A stretch of DNA of 64,000 nt from Sipunculus nudus (Eukaryota > Annelida > Sipuncula > Golfingiida > Sipunculidae), in NCBI GenBank assembly GCA_026874595.1, contig CM049317.1, positions 55,090,118-55,154,117 of the forward strand, in the 5' to 3' direction. Numbering within the stretch: position 1 is the stretch's first letter; each line of letters opens with the position of its first letter. A program made the position numbers and the translations under genes. Below the pieces are notes generated by a model that was not told the origin of the DNA, ran no database searches, and saw only the letters and a list, made by a program, of their open reading frames with translations. Shown piece by piece: positions 23,601-35,771 of the stretch.

Positions 23601-24686
23601 AAGATGCTGGTCTGATCTCTGATCGCTGGTGCTGGTTCAACTAAAAGATGCTGGTCTGCTCTCTGATCGCTGGTGCTGGTTCAACTAAAAGATGCTGGTC
23701 TATAATCTCTGATCGCTGCTTCAGGTTTAACTAAAAGATGCTGGTCTGATCTCTGATCGCTGGTTCTGGATTAACTAAAAGATGCTGGTCTGCTCTCTGC
23801 TCGCTGGTCCTGGTTTAAATAAAAGATGCTGGTCTGATCTCTGATCCTGGTTCTGGTTTAACTAAAAGATGCTGGTCTGTTCTCTGATCGCTGGTTCTGG
23901 TTTAACTAAAATATGCTGGTCTCCTCTCTGATCGCTGGTGCTGGTTCAACTAAAAGGTGCTGGTCGGATATCTAATTGCTTGTTCTGGTTTAAATAAAGA
24001 TGCTGGTCTGATCTCTGATCGCTGGTTCAGGTTTAACTAAAAGATGCTGGTCTGATCTCTGATCGCTGGTTCAGGTTTAACTAAAAGATGCTGGTCTGAT
24101 CTCTGATCGCTGGTTCAGGTTTAAATAAATGATGCTGGTCTGATCTCTGATCGCTGGTTTAACTAAAAGATGCTGGTCTAATCTCTAATCGCTTGTTCAG
24201 GTTTAACTAAAAGATGTTGGTCTGATCTCTGATCGCTGGTTCTGGTTTAACTAAAAGATGCTGGTCTGATCTCTGATCGCTGGTGCTGGTTCAACTAAAA
24301 GATGCTGGTCTGCTCTCTGATCGCTGGTGCTGGTTCAACTAAAAGATGCTGGTCTAATCTCTGCTCGCTGCTTCAGGTTAAACTAAAAGATGCTGGTCTG
24401 ATCTCTGATCACTGGTTCTGGTTTAACTAAAAGATGTTGGTCTGATCTCTGATCGCTGGTGCTGGTTCAACTAAAAGATGCTGGTCTGCTCTCTGATCGC
24501 TGGTGCTGGTTTTACTAAAAGATGCTGGTCTGATCTCTGATAGCTGCTTGAGGTTTAACTTAAAGATGCTGGTCTGATCTCTGATAGCTGGTTCAGGTTT
24601 AAGTAAAAGATGCTGGTCTGATCTCTGATCGCTGGTTCTGGTTCAACTAAAAGATGCTGGTCTGCTCCCATTTTGCTGGTGCTGGT
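20671..24686. repeat. Satellite array, 44-bp unit, about 90 copies
   Basis: The consensus unit runs GCTGGTCTGATCTCTGATCG, then CTGGTTCTGGTTTAACTAAA, then AGAT. Some units are 38 bp because a TTCTGG is missing. Variant units (GGTTGGAAATCTAATCGCTTG, and TGCTCTCTGATCGCTCATTC) recur in a set order, giving higher-order structure. The unit is not a multiple of 3 and carries stops, so it is non-coding. The left edge is diffuse. Confidence 0.95.
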
Positions 24687-25156
24687 TTAAAGGGACCCAA
24701 TCACCTATCGAACCTTTATAAACTAAAAGTTATCCCTCAGAACTTTTATATAAATAGGTCAGAAAACGTGGATATTACCGCACACAGGCTGATTGTTTTG
24801 TTTATATCAACATGTTTATAATGTTTAGGGGCCCGCCAAAATAACCATAACAAATTCAACAAGGGCATCTGTCAGCAAGTAAGATAAGCTAAGGCTTGGC
24901 AAATGGCGTTTTGCAACAAGTGACCTTTCTACCTCCGCATATATGAAACCTATCACCTTAGATTACATGTTTTTCCCGTTTGTCAACATTGCCGTGTTTA
25001 CAAACATGTTGTTGATAAACAAGTCCACCCATCCTTCAGGAAGGTCTTATAAAAACTTTTCACAACAAACATTACCAATAGATCATTAATCTATACACAG
25101 AGGAAGCCATTACACACAAATTCTTTTTCAAAAGATAGGTGATTGGGCACCTTTAA
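24687..25156. mobile_element. TTAA-target MITE inserted in the 44-bp satellite (piggyBac-type)
   Basis: TTAA is duplicated at 24687-24690 and 25153-25156. The TIRs are AGGGACCCAATCACCTATC and its inverted partner GATAGGTGATTGGGCACCT (2 differences in 19). Removing the insert and one TTAA rejoins GGTTTAACTAAAAGATGC, the exact satellite phrase, so target and duplication are certain. TTAA duplication is the hallmark of piggyBac-type transposition; the family itself has no ORF. Related pieces lie at 27567, 32367 and 52850. Confidence 0.88.
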
Positions 25157-25222
25157 CTAAAAGATGCAGTTCTCACATTCGAACGCAGGTTCCGGTTCAC
25201 CTAAAGCTGCGGTTCTCACATC
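25157..25222. repeat. Residual satellite units right of the MITE
   Basis: CTAAAAGATGCAGTTCTCACATTCG-type sequence continues the 44-bp array for about 1.5 diverged units and resembles the divergent first unit at about 20690 (TCTCACATTCGATCGC). Confidence 0.75.
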
Positions 25223-25697
25223 AAAGCGTTTTTTTAATAAAAATATTTTGAATCCTGTCGTAATATTTTCAAACCGGACCCAATACGATTCGAATTATCT
25301 GCGTTGTTTATTACCTCGTAAAGGCTCAGTTCCTATCCAAAACGGTTTAGATCTGGCTTTGGCCGTGCTCACACTATACAACTCTAATCACCAAATACGG
25401 TATCGAATACGATTTTACTGCCCCTATAGCCAGTTTATTTAAATATCAGAATATTTTGATTTAAATGCGCTATAAATACAAACACATCTTTTATTCAACA
25501 TATCGAGAGGTGAATTGAATACCTAATCAAATATATAAAGTAATCTTATGAAATTTGATCTAGTTCAGTGTAAATAAGCAAGCCGTTTTCACACTACAAG
25601 CGAGTCGGTTACTTATCCCAAATACCATATTCAAATAAGGTATTGATATACTTCGTATTCTTACTGCATCTGGGAATTAAGCAGATTCAGTACCATA

Positions 25698-25730
25698 TTA
25701 AAGGTGCCCATTCACCTACCTTTTGGAAAA
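25698..25730. mobile_element. Solo TTAA-type MITE terminus
   Basis: TTAAAGGTGCCCATTCACCT repeats the terminal motif of the MITE at 24687, but no matching right end was found before 27.5 kb. The rest of 25222-27560 shows no recognised feature. The word ATGGCAGCCTCC at 26453 opens only a 29-codon frame. Confidence 0.45.
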
Positions 25731-27566
25731 GAATTATATGATTTCTGGTTTCTCTGTGTATATAATAATGATCTTATCTAAGTTTCGTTACACCGGCTAT
25801 TCACTCATTAAAGTTGCTCATGCCAAATCCATATGGGTCATCATAAAACCTTGTTCCTTAAAATTATTGTCATCAACACCTTACTTTTACCTGTATGGGG
25901 GGTCTTGTAATGCCCCACCGCGCGCATCCGTCTCAAACACTGCAATTTTACTTGATGACCAGTGACAAAATCGATAATAATACAAGAACTGTACCAAAAA
26001 AGCAATGTTTTTCGTCACTGCACACGGCTGAGTTACTATCTTTATGGAAAACCTCTCCAATACGACGACCAACAGGCCCAGAAGGCGTCTTCACAGAAAA
26101 AAAATGAAATTGACAAATGTTGATTTCCAATGGTGAAATCAATCATTTATCTGACTTTCGTCAATTTCCTTTGACCTCAGATCGGCACAACTGCAGCTGC
26201 TACCATTTTTATATTAATTCTCTTATTTTACCCCATAAACATATCGATATTTAGGTTCCAAGGTATTTTAGATGAAGAGGCTGATATGTATGCTGTCAAG
26301 CTGCTCGTAGTACACGTACTTTGGACTGTATTTTCACGTCACCTTACGTGCTGCCTTATTTGTATTTTTTGTAAGGTTGGGCGGGATGCGTTAAATGTGG
26401 TGACAAATGTTAAGAATTTCATATTACACAATAAAATTAGAAAGCACGCAAAATGGCAGCCTCCATGAGCGGGTTCGAGAAACTGAAAGAAATAATCCTG
26501 TCAGGTTCGATAAGGGGCTGTGACACAAACGCATCCAGATGAGAATTTTTCGGGAGGAGAGCTTGGTGGCAAGGACGGTTGTATCGGCAAAGTTAAGAGC
26601 GGAATAATGCATTTTTTAGACCACGCCCAAATCCTCAAATTAAAGTATAGCTTAGGAAAAAGTCCAAATCAAAGTCCCTCTGAACTGACTAAAAATGTTA
26701 TTTGCCATTGTGTTTTCCCTCCAAATGACACTTCAAAAAGTAAGGTGCATAGACTAAATGAAATGTATGCATGGTCAACTAAACTGAAGCAAAATCTATT
26801 AATTATTTGAAAAATGCAATAATTAAATGCAAAAATATATATTTTTACAAAATTTAAATCCCACTGATGAGAGCCAAGGTCAAGTCACAATTAGGATTGA
26901 CAGTTCAAGAAACACGCCATGTCATCAAGTCCTAAGACAGAAAATATTCTACAAAGATAATAAAAACTTATAGTGATATATATCATATTAGACATTTAGA
27001 CAGTCTTTTGCCTGAGTACACACGGCATTGAGCTAAAATCTAAGAGAGTCGACACCCACGGTGTAATAGACTGCTCCGGCAAGACTTTATATTTTCAATT
27101 TTTGTCGACACAGAGAAAAATAAACAGTTGCAGTTATGTGATGCACGGTGTGCTGAAACACGATATGTGACAAGAATTTCTTAACTGCCAGTTCATCGCA
27201 AAAAATGGGGTCAGCTGATCTGAAATTATTATTGTTAAATCGTGACCTTAGCAATAAATCTCGAGTCGGAACCTTCAAAAGGAAGGTTTATTACTACGAA
27301 ATTATTGTATAAAGCTCAGCCAAGGTACACCCCTTCAGCAGTGGTCGTGTAACATTCGTTTTATAACTCCTTTCACTTAGTAACTGCTTTCAATTGCTTT
27401 TTTACTGCCAACAGTTTCACCAAGTTTGATACCCGCAATGTTCCGTTCTCATAGGCTGGTGTATTTTGAACCCGTGCCACCTAAATGGTAATGAATTGTA
27501 GAAGAGCTTAATCATATAAAAGAACCTTTTTAAGTGGAAGGAATGTCGGGTAGCACTTACCCTTAA

Positions 27567-27930
27567 GCTTAAAGTCACCTATTTACCTGCCTTGTACGTA
27601 TTATCAATGGGATTTCAGGCTAACTCTGCTTACATTGTTAACTGTAGTTTTTGTGAAGAAATATTTTTGTTACGTCTCAGAGATTTCCGTATGAGCTTGT
27701 TTATCTACAAGCTGTTAGTAAACACGGTACAAGTGTCCATTGTGAAAAACAGAAAAAAAATCATGTAGCGTAAGGTGGTAGGTAGCATATGTGTGGAAGC
27801 AGAAAGGTCGCTACTTGCAATATGCAATTTGCAAAAATTTGGTTCGTCTTACTTGTTGCCAGATGTTCACCTGAACGTTTTAGATTAATCTAGCGGGCCC
27901 CGGTTGGCCTGTATAAGTCATTCACCTGAT
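27567..27930. mobile_element. Fragment of TTAA-type MITE family 1, inverted
   Basis: It starts TTAAAGTCACCTATTTACCTG. The interior (GTTTATCTACAAGCTGTTAGTAA, GAAAGGTCGCTACTTG, CTTGTTGCCAGATGTTC) is the reverse complement of the 24687-25156 copy and parallels 52850-52910. Confidence 0.55.
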
Positions 27931-27981
27931 GTTAGTATTCTGGTGACAATTCATATGTAAACAGCGTAGAATAGAACCGAG

Positions 27982-28738
27982 CACAGAACAACCTCGTTGT
28001 GTTGAAGTCGAAGGGAATTTACTTCGACACAACCGGAGTTCCAGACAACCGATATTCATTATATTCAAATTTCTTAAGCTTTGATTATTATCGATAAATA
28101 ATGAACATGTAAATGACCTATATTATATAGATCTCACAAATGTATACGGGAAAGAACAACACAAATTTTATAATAAAATTATTTATTAATAATAAAAAGG
28201 CACATAAGTAACATAAAAATGATAAGGTAAATGTCGGCGAGAGAAGAAAGGCATGATCTTGAGTGACTAATTGACCAAACAGGTAAACAAGGGACTATGT
28301 GTGTAAACAATCGCGCTTGATGAGTAAGATCTTTGCCGGTATTGAATATGTAACTGGTCATCACGGCCGTAGGTATGACTGATGGACCATGCACAAATAT
28401 TATCCAAATATTGAAGCGGCATGACCTCAGGTCGTGCCATCACGCTTGATGAGTAAGAGCCTTGTCGGTATTAATAACGTGTTACTGGACATCACGGGCC
28501 GTGCCCAACTGTTTTCAAACATTCAAGCGACATGACTTCGTGTTTAGCTATAGAAATACTAGCTGCGGACCAACAAAACACCTCCACACATAAGGTTTTT
28601 CGACACATCCGAGTTCGACACTAAAGGAGTAAAATCAGTAAGGTTATAACTGTTTTTTTTTGCAGGGACTCCACATTCGACTTCGAAACATGCGAGAATT
28701 CGAATTAACCGAGTTCGACACAACGAGGTTTCATTGTG
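27982..28738. mobile_element. TIR element, Tigger-like ends, with internal tandem duplication
   Basis: The left end CACAGAACAACCTCGTTGTG and right end (reverse complement) CACAATGAAACCTCGTTGTG are inverted. A second motif, TTCGACACAACCGGAGTT near the left end and ACCGAGTTCGACACAAC near the right, extends the similarity. Inside, about 28311-28432 and 28440-28550 are diverged tandem copies (CGCTTGATGAGTAAGA...). No ORF, and TA duplication is not clear. Confidence 0.6.
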
Positions 28739-29077
28739 TATTAGAGTTTTAGCTCTGGAGAAAAGGGGGGGGGGAGGGGTGTTGTGTCCATAGCAAATGT
28801 ATAAAGTTCGCCGTAATCGTATTACTGTACATAACAAGGCTTTTCATAAAAGTTTACATGACAGGGCCAAATATGTATGAATTTCGATAGAGACCCAATA
28901 GAAGATTTCTATGACATTACGGCCATATTACTGGCTGTCAGAGTACCTCTATATCTAGGTCTGAGGAACGCATTATAAAGACCCATGAGGATGCAATTAT
29001 TTTCGTAATTTTTGACAAATCCTCGTGACCTACAGGTACACTATCAATTGCCACAAACCAGACATACCGTTAGCATT

Positions 29078-29558
29078 TTAAAGGGACATAATCAAGAGCA
29101 CTATCATGCACATCTTTCCCACTATCAGTTCAGTTTTGCTTTATACAGAATTTTCCCAGCAAAACCATGCCAGCACACAACCCAGTACCTCGCATATGGC
29201 TGTTTAACACCTTGTTATGGTTCTGCGTTTTGGTAAACACAGTCCACGTGTGTCTGTTTACCATAAAAAGGCCACATGACCGGAGGTCCGAATGTGAGTC
29301 TCAACCATTGATGTTTCATACATGTATTACACTTTTTGGGCCGAATCAGTCAGGGCATCTACTGATTGACACGTAATGTGGCCGGGCAATATACGCGCTG
29401 TGTTTATGTTGACAACTGTCATCGCGCCCGGTCCACTGTTTTAACACTCGTTTACAGGAGTAAGTAAGCGGTTTAGGGCGATATTTTGGCAGGTACAATT
29501 TTACTTTAAAGGGAAGAAGCTAATTCAGCATGCTTTATAGATGATTGGGCCCCTTTAA
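29078..29558. mobile_element. TTAA-flanked MITE, family 2 copy 2
   Basis: It starts TTAAAGGGACATAATCAAG and ends GATTGGGCCCCTTTAA. The interior is the reverse complement of 5144-5642. It includes TTTACCATAAAAAGGCC and CATCGCGCCCGGTC. No ORF. Confidence 0.7.
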
Positions 29559-30909
29559 GTGTACTCTCTAACAACAGCAAAAATGAGGGAGAAAAGTTCC
29601 GTATGTTTGCTGAATTTCTGACCGCATGATCACAGACATGGCTCGCACGGGTTACTGAACGTAGCCAACTTGCACGCGATACAGGAAATGACTCGTTACC
29701 ATTGAGATAGCATTTCAGTTTGGGTTGTGAGTTCACATGTATTCTCTTGTGTTAATTCATCATTCGTAGCACAGTGTGATTTTGCTTGTGTCACGACACA
29801 AGTAGGCTTACCAGCCCAATTATCATTGCCTATTAAGTCGGGTTGTCGCAGCTATTACCGCCTAGTAATGTCTGCCTCAGAACTTTTTATTTTCAATAAA
29901 ATTTAGCCCTGCCTGTGCTTTAGCATTTACATAGTTACAAAAATTAGTTAAATAAAACGTGATAGACGAAACTCAGTGCCAGCTTTTATCACTGAATAGT
30001 CGGCCAGAGAGCCGACAATTAATTATATAATTTTGGTGTGAGGTGGTAGTTCCTGTATAAAGCGATGCGACAAGTGTGATTGCTCAGTTAGCATGAGGAA
30101 TTAAGTCTTAACCGTGCATCGACTGCTCCAGTCTAATTAAAACTCGGCCAGTTGACATCCAAACTAGATAAACAACCTAGATATACTCATGTTTTTATTA
30201 TAAATGATTATTATAAGGCTTTTTATTTTATGACTAGAGGCGTTATGCTGTCATAAAAATATATTCAGTTCCAAAAGCATCTTCAAAATTGGTTATTCAT
30301 TCAAATTTAAAACGTATTCTATTATAAAATTTACAAAAAACTTCTTTAAAAATATGTTTATTTATTCAAAATAACTGAAAACCAAACTGGAATAGTTCAT
30401 CTTCCCTTTTGCCTTCAATCAGCTACCAAAGCTGAATTGTAATTAATCCACACCTATGTTTTCATGGTCGGGGATCATAATTAGTCTACTTAAATCTTAA
30501 TTGTATGAGACACTTTGTTAATCAGTCATTAATCATGCTACTTAGTGGCTATCACTCTTGAGGAACATCATTTATGATGAGATGTATACATTTGTTCAGC
30601 GATGGAAATCACATTAAAATCTGTGTAAAAAAACATGAAATAATAACAGGAATACTAGAAATTATTTTGCTTTCAGTGATGCTGCAAAATAAGAATGTGG
30701 CTTCGGCTCTTTCAAATATAACTAAACCTGGCAATAAGAAATCAACCCCTTTTCTTTCTTCACTTGTCCCTGGTAATGTGAGGACCAAATGGTAACGCTC
30801 AAGTACCCTGGATAGTAAGAATAAACCCCATGTACAAACAGACATTTACTCCCTTACCTCATGACCTATTGAGCAGTGGATGGTTTCCTTTGGAGCGGTA
30901 ATAAGTGTA

Positions 30910-32347
30910 TCCGCCAAAACGAAGGTTTGCGGATACTATGTTTTTCACCGGGTTCCGCCTCCGCGTTCGTTTCCGGAGAACTTCTCTGAGACTACTGGAC
31001 GGATTTTTCCGAAACTAACAATTATCGGGTCACATGTGAACTGGTGCCTAACCAATTTGCGTTGACCTCTGACCTTTCCTCTCTGCCCAGCGTCCATTTG
31101 TGCGCCTGTTTCCACACATAAACCCACATATCTCCGTTTGACCGATCTCAAATTTTTTGGTACAAATGTAGCCCTTGGATAGCTTTATAACATACACAAA
31201 AATGGTGGCGCCACCTGCAACCATGTTTGCACAGTGTCCATCTGTTCGTCTGCCTTGGGTTAAAATCACTCATATATCCACAGTGGTTTGACTAATTCAC
31301 CTGAAATTTGGCATACGTATACATCCTAGAAGGCTTTCTTGATTTTATGACAGGTGGCGCCACCAACATTCACGTTCAGGCTGCAGACATCCATGCTTAT
31401 ATCTCCGGACTGGTTTGACGTATCTTCCTGAAAATTTACATGTGTATAGATCTCACATAGCTCTTTACCATACGCAAAAACTGGTGGCGCCACCTGCAAC
31501 CATTTTTGCACAGCGTCCGTCTGTGTGTCTGCCGTGGGATAAAATCACTCATATCTCGGCAGTGGTTTGACATATCTGCCTAAAATTTTGCAGGTTTATA
31601 CATCCGGGACAGCTTTCTTGATTTTATGACAGGTGGCGCCACCTACATTCTAGTTTACGCTGCACACATCCAAGCTCATATCTCGGGAACCGTGTGACCG
31701 ATTGGGCCAAGATTTTGCATGTGTATAGAACTCACATAGCTCTATATCATACACAAAACTAGAGGGGCCACCTGCAGCCATTTTTGCACAAGGTCCTTTT
31801 GTTTGTCTGCCCTGGAATAAAATCACTCGTAACTCGGCAGTAGTTTGACATATCTTCCTAAAATTTTGCAGGTTTATACATCCGGAAGGCTTTCTTGATT
31901 ATATGACAGGTGGCGCCACCTACAATTTAGTTTACGCTGCAGACATCCAAGCTCATATCTCGGGAACTGTTTGACCGATTGGGTCAAAATTTTGAATGCG
32001 TATAGATCTCACATAGCTCTTTATCAAACACAAAACTGGAGGGGCCACCTGCAACCATTTTTGCACAGCGTCCGTCTGTGTGTCTGCCGTGGGCTAAATC
32101 TCTCATATCTCAGTAGTGGTTTGACTTATCTGCCTAGAATTTTGCGTGTTTATACATCTTGGTTAGCTCTCTCAATTTTTTGGCAGGTGGCGCCACCTTC
32201 ATACACATTTCAGCTGCAGACATCCATGCTAATATACAGCACACCTCACTCTATTTCCCCTTGCCACTCAATCCATGCCTCACTTCACCCGTTCCACTCT
32301 GATTTTGGCGGATACACGTAGTCGCTTGTCGACTACCCGTATTCTAG
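30910..32347 (+). mobile_element. Helitron, non-autonomous, tandem core (copy B1)
   Basis: It begins TCCGCCAAAACGAAG after a host A and ends CTAG before a host T. A 7-bp hairpin GTAGTCGcttgtCGACTAC (32318-32336) sits 7 nt before CTAG. TC start, 3' hairpin, CTRR end and A/T insertion are the Helitron signature. TTTTGGCGGATAC near the 3' end also mirrors the 5' end. The core is about four tandem units of 277-279 bp, each with two positions for the palindrome GGTGGCGCCACC (intact at 31204, 31353, 31483, 31632, 31909, 32186). There is no Rep/helicase ORF, so it depends on another element. Confidence 0.82.
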
Positions 32348-32366
32348 TTGTGTATGTTTTGTCTCT

Positions 32367-32765
32367 TTAAAGGTGCCTATTCCAAATTCTTACATCTGAT
32401 CAAAGATAATCCCTTGTACGTTTTATGAACATAGATGAAAAGGGATCGATACCACAGCAAAGCATAGTTTTTTTTTTCGGTTTGTTTATATCCCCGTGAT
32501 TATAACATGTGGGGGGCGCCGAATCATCCAAACATAATCAACAAGGACGTCTGGCAGCAAGTCGGACGAACCAGGCTTTTGCAATTGGCGTTTTTTACCC
32601 AGTGACCTTTCCGGTTCTGAATAAATGCAACAGACCATTTTAATTTACATACTTTTTTCTGTTTGTCAAAACTGAAGTATGGACTTGTTTAATAATTGCT
32701 TATCGATAAACAAACTCAGACATCTCTCACAGAGGTGTAATAAGTACTTTTCTAAACTGGAATCA
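32367..32765. mobile_element. Fragment of TTAA-type MITE family 1, adjacent to B1
   Basis: It starts TTAAAGGTGCCTATTCC. The interior tracks 24687-25156 in the same orientation (ATCAACAAGGACGTCTGGCAGCAAG, CAGTGACCTTTC, GTCAAAACTGAAG). The right terminus is not recognisable. It begins only 20 bp after the Helitron end. Confidence 0.6.
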
Positions 32766-33160
32766 TGTTGGTTTTGGTGACTTACAAGCGGTTTGACAGC
32801 GTCCGGTGGGCTTAAAATAAGATTGTTTCTACATGACCGACCAATTCTGACTAAATAAGGATTATAAACATGTTCAAAATATATCAGCCAATCGCGTCTC
32901 ATGCGTTCAGGGGTCAAGTTTTGCGTTATCATGCGTACCTGTGCGATTTTATATGCGTTTTCATGGATTTTCGCCTGAAGTATATGCTCATGTGTCGCTG
33001 TTAATTTATCAGTATAATTGAGGAATACACGGGGGTAAAATATTTTTTTGATATTTTAAGCTTTTAAAGTATGGGGAAACTTACCAGTACTACCAGAGGT
33101 GACTACAACTGAAGAGCATATTGCAAAAATAATATTAATAGTCAAAACAAATGATGTACT

Positions 33161-33215
33161 CAGGGGCGGATCCAGGATTTTTCAGCTGGGCTTGGGGAGG
33201 AAGGGGGGGGGGTAA
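33161..33215 (+). mobile_element. Solo hAT-like terminus
   Basis: CAGGGGCGGATCCAGGATTT is a common hAT left terminus, followed by a poly-G run at 33203-33212. No inverted partner was found downstream. Confidence 0.4.
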
Positions 33216-33615
33216 ATTGAAACAGATAAAGTTCATATTATAAACTAATATAAGTAAATGCAGACTTAAAAGTCATAAATTCAAATTATGATTATCAATA
33301 TTTTTATTTGAGAAGTTTACATTTTTTTCTTATTTCTATTATGTGCAATCATGGAAAATTACCCAATTTAATCAACAGGAACTCTTATATTTAAAATGCT
33401 CATCATCTATAATATGTTCTTTTGACGAATAGATAACATTTGTCAATGGGCTGAGACCAGAAAATACACGAACTTTCGCCAAGTCGACTATGGATTACAA
33501 TACTATGGTGAGGACGGACTCACTTAATACCGTCTGAAAGGCATATATATATACACACGAAAAACACACAGGAATGGGATGAACGCAAAAAAAATTAATT
33601 TATTTATAGAAAGAA

Positions 33616-33616
<1 letters not shown>

Positions 33617-33657
<41 letters not shown>
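33617..33657. repeat. (TA)n microsatellite
   Basis: About 19 TA units. The stretch 33660-35770 downstream shows no recognised gene, only short chance frames. Confidence 0.9.
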
Positions 33658-33658
<1 letters not shown>

Positions 33659-35771
33659 TCTGCCACTGGTATTTATCGCATGCAAAGTCAACAAGTATAA
33701 GATTCCGATTTACTTTCTATTTCTTGGTTCCCATGTCTTTAAATAAATGTAACATTTGTATAGACCAAGTGCCCCTCTTCCGGGACGATACTGAATAGGT
33801 ATTGGAAACGAGAGGAAGATACTCTAATTGCAAGCATTCAAAAACCAGTTTTGTGATCATGATAAATGGTTACTTCATCTTATGCGGGCGGCTCTTTCCG
33901 ATGAGTCCTAGAAAGAAAATTAACAAAAAGGTAACGCAAGTGCTTGAACTCAAGCCCCTCAGTTGCACGACTACGCAAAGTCACTCATCGTAATAGTATC
34001 ATTCTTTACCTAAGCTTCAACACAACCGCCGAAGAAATATAATATTTTAAACTTACGGACATCATGAGTTATATAAGGTAACAATAATACTTTTTATTGC
34101 AGTGACCTTAACTTTGGCCACATTAAGAAGAGTGACGATTATTAAATAGACATTTGCCTGCCAATAGTGGATGGAAGAGGTAATCGTGTAAAATAGGGGA
34201 AAGCAATAACGTGGGTATGAGAGATACTAAAAAGGGCTTCCATGTCAAATCCACACATACATCAGATCGTGACAGAAACTATAACGTCCTCTGATCATCT
34301 GGCTGCAGTGTTTTGTTAAAGCGTTTGATTGGAATACCGATGTATTTCTTTCTAAGCATTCATTTTTTAATTCCTTTGAGGAACAAAACTACACGTGCGT
34401 TTAGGTCAACTATTTTAAGGGGCAATTTATATTTCTAACACTCTTAGTAAAACCTATATAATAATGTTAATCAAACCTTCTTATGTAAATCAAATTCTTT
34501 TGATCAGCTGGCTATTATTAGAGCATACCGCAATTTGATATGAACACTAAAGCAAATTCCGTTTTTTAGTATCTTTGAGAACACAACTTAATGTTTATTC
34601 ACTTGAAAAGTTTCTGATTGTGTTTTTTTTTATATTTTACAAAATAAGTACCTATTAATGGCTATGTAATTGCTTAATGCTTTGTTTTACAAAAGCCACC
34701 TTGTTGTAAAATGTGACGGACCCCCGAGGGGTGTTATTCTATTCATCTTATATCATTAATTCCTAAGAGTTTATAACTTTATTTTTATATAAAAAAATGA
34801 TTATTATAGATGATAACGTTGTCTTTTTCTTTACTTATACCTGATTGCACAATTCTTTAGAATAAATAAACTATTATTAAAATAAAACCCACGTGATATA
34901 ATCATTGCTAATACTACCTTTAATTTCACAATTAAGCCCGTAAATTTTGTACACTCACGAGAAATGGAGTCACAATTTAAGTCGCCATGCCAGTATCCGA
35001 AACTCGACGAAACCAACTTTGCAGGGGTTCCCTTAATTGTCTCTTACTAATGTTTGGACGCCAAATTATTAAAAAAATGATGGTTGCCTTGTTCATTCCA
35101 TGGGGTAACCAATATGCCCACTATATATGGTAAAGCAGACGTTTCATTATATTTTGAATATTTACACGATTTAAATAGATACCTTTTTAGGTTCCACTGT
35201 TAATTTTCTTATTATGTAATTTTTTGGCGCTGAATGAAGGTGTTTATATAAATTGGACGGGAATGGTAACATAGTACTTATTGAACAAAGCTGATGATCA
35301 AAAAGTCACACATTCCAACCGAACATCAAAGTTACATATTTTGGTTGCAAAAATACCAAACACTGAAACATTAATGTAGGAGGCAACATATATGACTATA
35401 TAACGTCTATTGGTTACTAGCTGAGACGGCAGATTCATAATTTAGTACTAATCCTAGCCTGAAGCATACGCTCAATCACACGTCAGACGCCATGTCTATC
35501 TCTTCCTGTATATCTGTCTAGCTGATTAATTAAACCTTACTTATTCCTAATTATGATACATCATTCAATATTACTTTCCAAAAGAGTTAATTGATTACAG
35601 CTACATTTTCGTAATGCAGCTTTTGTATCCTTACCAACGCATATCATTAGCAGGCACCTTGATGTTACTTGTACAAGGAGTTAATAAATTAGAGCTCTAT
35701 TTTCCTAATGCAACTTTTGTTTCCTTACCAAATCATCAGCAAGCACCTTGATGTTTCTTTTCAAGGAGGTA

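Noticed and set aside
20671-24686. CRISPR-like array
   Set aside because: Units are contiguous 44-bp copies with no unique spacers; it is a eukaryotic satellite.
26453-26539. Start MAASMSGFEKLKEIILSG in good Kozak context
   Set aside because: It stops after 29 residues with no consensus donor in between; no support for a gene.
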